DNA from: Euwallacea fornicatus
Lineage: Eukaryota > Arthropoda > Insecta > Coleoptera > Curculionidae
Direction of reading: 5' to 3'
Length of the DNA stretch: 64,000 bases
NCBI RefSeq assembly: GCF_040115645.1
Contig: NW_027096032.1
Coordinates: 124,001 to 188,000 of the forward strand
This document shows, piece by piece, positions 63,906 to 64,000 of the stretch. The stretch's first letter is position 1. Each line of letters opens with the position of its first letter. The notes under the pieces are model-generated. The model ran no database searches. It saw nothing but the letters and a program-made list of their open reading frames with translations, and was not told the DNA's origin. Position numbers and translations under genes: made by a program.

Positions 63906-64000
63906 CTTTCGTGACTTTTCCAGATTTGAACCTCCGTAACTTCGGCAAATGAGCTCCAAATACCTTCAATATTTATTAACAGAATAACCTCGTTGAGCAC
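63906..64000 (+). repeat. Partial C-type monomer cut by the window edge
   Basis: The first 95 bases of a monomer with ccagat, ctccgt and the tttattaac/taacctcgttgagcac cassette. It ends because the window ends, with no sign of a change in sequence, so the array continues to the right. Confidence 0.95.

Larger units (their letters stand above)
1..64000 (+). repeat. 174-bp satellite array filling the window
   Basis: The same roughly 174-base unit repeats from the first to the last base with no interruption. Unit starts (ctttcgtgac or a variant) fall at 1, 175, 349, 523 and so on, and every monomer is in the same orientation. By hand count there are 368 complete monomers and a 95-base partial one. 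The length tally is 349 of 174 bp, six of 172, five of 173, six of 175 and two of 116, which sums exactly to the start of the last partial unit at 63906. Consensus GC is about 38%. Length near one nucleosome repeat, head-to-tail order and nested higher-order repeats are typical of eukaryotic centromeric or pericentromeric satellites; that role is inferred. The family is not recognised. The phase was set at base 1 and is arbitrary. Confidence 0.98.

Noticed and set aside
1..64000. Open reading frames running through several monomers, since 174 is a multiple of three
   Set aside because: Each plus frame has a conserved stop in the consensus (tga at 7, taa at 32, tga at 45). On the minus strand the least interrupted frame still meets a stop once per monomer (tca at 117-119), so frames end at about 57 codons. 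These are by-products of the repeat.
1..64000. CRISPR array
   Set aside because: The repeat is 174 bp with no unique spacers, and variation is by shared haplotypes; there are no cas genes. This is a satellite.
1..64000. rDNA spacer, telomere repeat or tRNA cluster
   Set aside because: No rRNA or tRNA motif and no short telomere-type repeat was seen anywhere; the unit is the same throughout.

Overview
The whole 64 kb window is one uninterrupted array of tandemly repeated satellite DNA. I see no gene, RNA gene, transposable element, telomere repeat or unique spacer on either strand. Taking base 1 as the phase, I count 368 complete monomers plus a 95-base partial monomer at the right edge, all head to tail in one orientation. 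By hand count 349 are 174 bp; the others are 172 bp (six), 173 bp (five), 175 bp (six) and 116 bp (two). These lengths add up exactly to the window length. The consensus monomer is about 38% GC. A near-nucleosomal monomer, layered higher-order repeats (HORs) and no other sequence over 64 kb point to a eukaryotic centromeric or pericentromeric satellite, with a plant as my guess. I do not recognise the family and name no species.

Monomer types are labelled by the variable cassette at monomer positions 61-96. A: gaccac/tcacc/gatctc. A*: A with a cgaaa variant at 52-56, actaat at 105-110 and tatc at 123-126. B: as A but gagcac. C: tttattaac/taacctcgttgagcac. D: tttaataac version of C. E: gatgtc. 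F: gacaac/cgtggagctc. G: tgacc/gagcac. H: tgaac/gagcatt. I: aatatttgaccac, 172 bp. J: tttattaac/gatctc. K: tttaataac/attgagctc. L: aatatttgacaac. M: atgcct/ttacctt. N: tgacc/gatctc. P: cacacaa/cttcgtc (P' has gatttc and lacks the cttcgtc change). F': a 175-bp relative of F.

Layout: 1-5902 is a mosaic with trimer and hexamer repeats. 5903-10886 and 10887-15870 are two copies, identical by eye, of a 4,984-bp segment of 29 monomers with a visible chimeric junction. 15871-19418 is a mosaic with a short homogenised run. 19419-21518 is a third, partial copy (2,100 bp) of that segment. 21519-28060 holds a loose 9-10-monomer HOR rich in N-J dimers. 28061-30148 holds a 1,218-bp (7-monomer) duplication. 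30149-33104 has A-C alternation with a duplicated 173-bp monomer. 33105-36584 is mixed. 36585-44588 repeats L-K-C-A and D-D-M modules. 44589-52766 is a HOR of about 9 monomers with six starts. 52767-55202 contains a duplicated trimer. From 55203 to 64000 monomers become more divergent, with private substitutions, one-base indels and new types, as expected toward an array edge.

Nothing here acts as a gene set. What the sequence shows is the history of unequal exchange and local homogenisation, and which parts of the monomer tolerate change. Monomer positions 97-148 and about 34-60 vary little. Variation is concentrated at 61-96, 27-33 and 149-174. Three dyad-symmetric elements recur in most monomers, including a perfect 14-bp palindrome containing an XbaI site.
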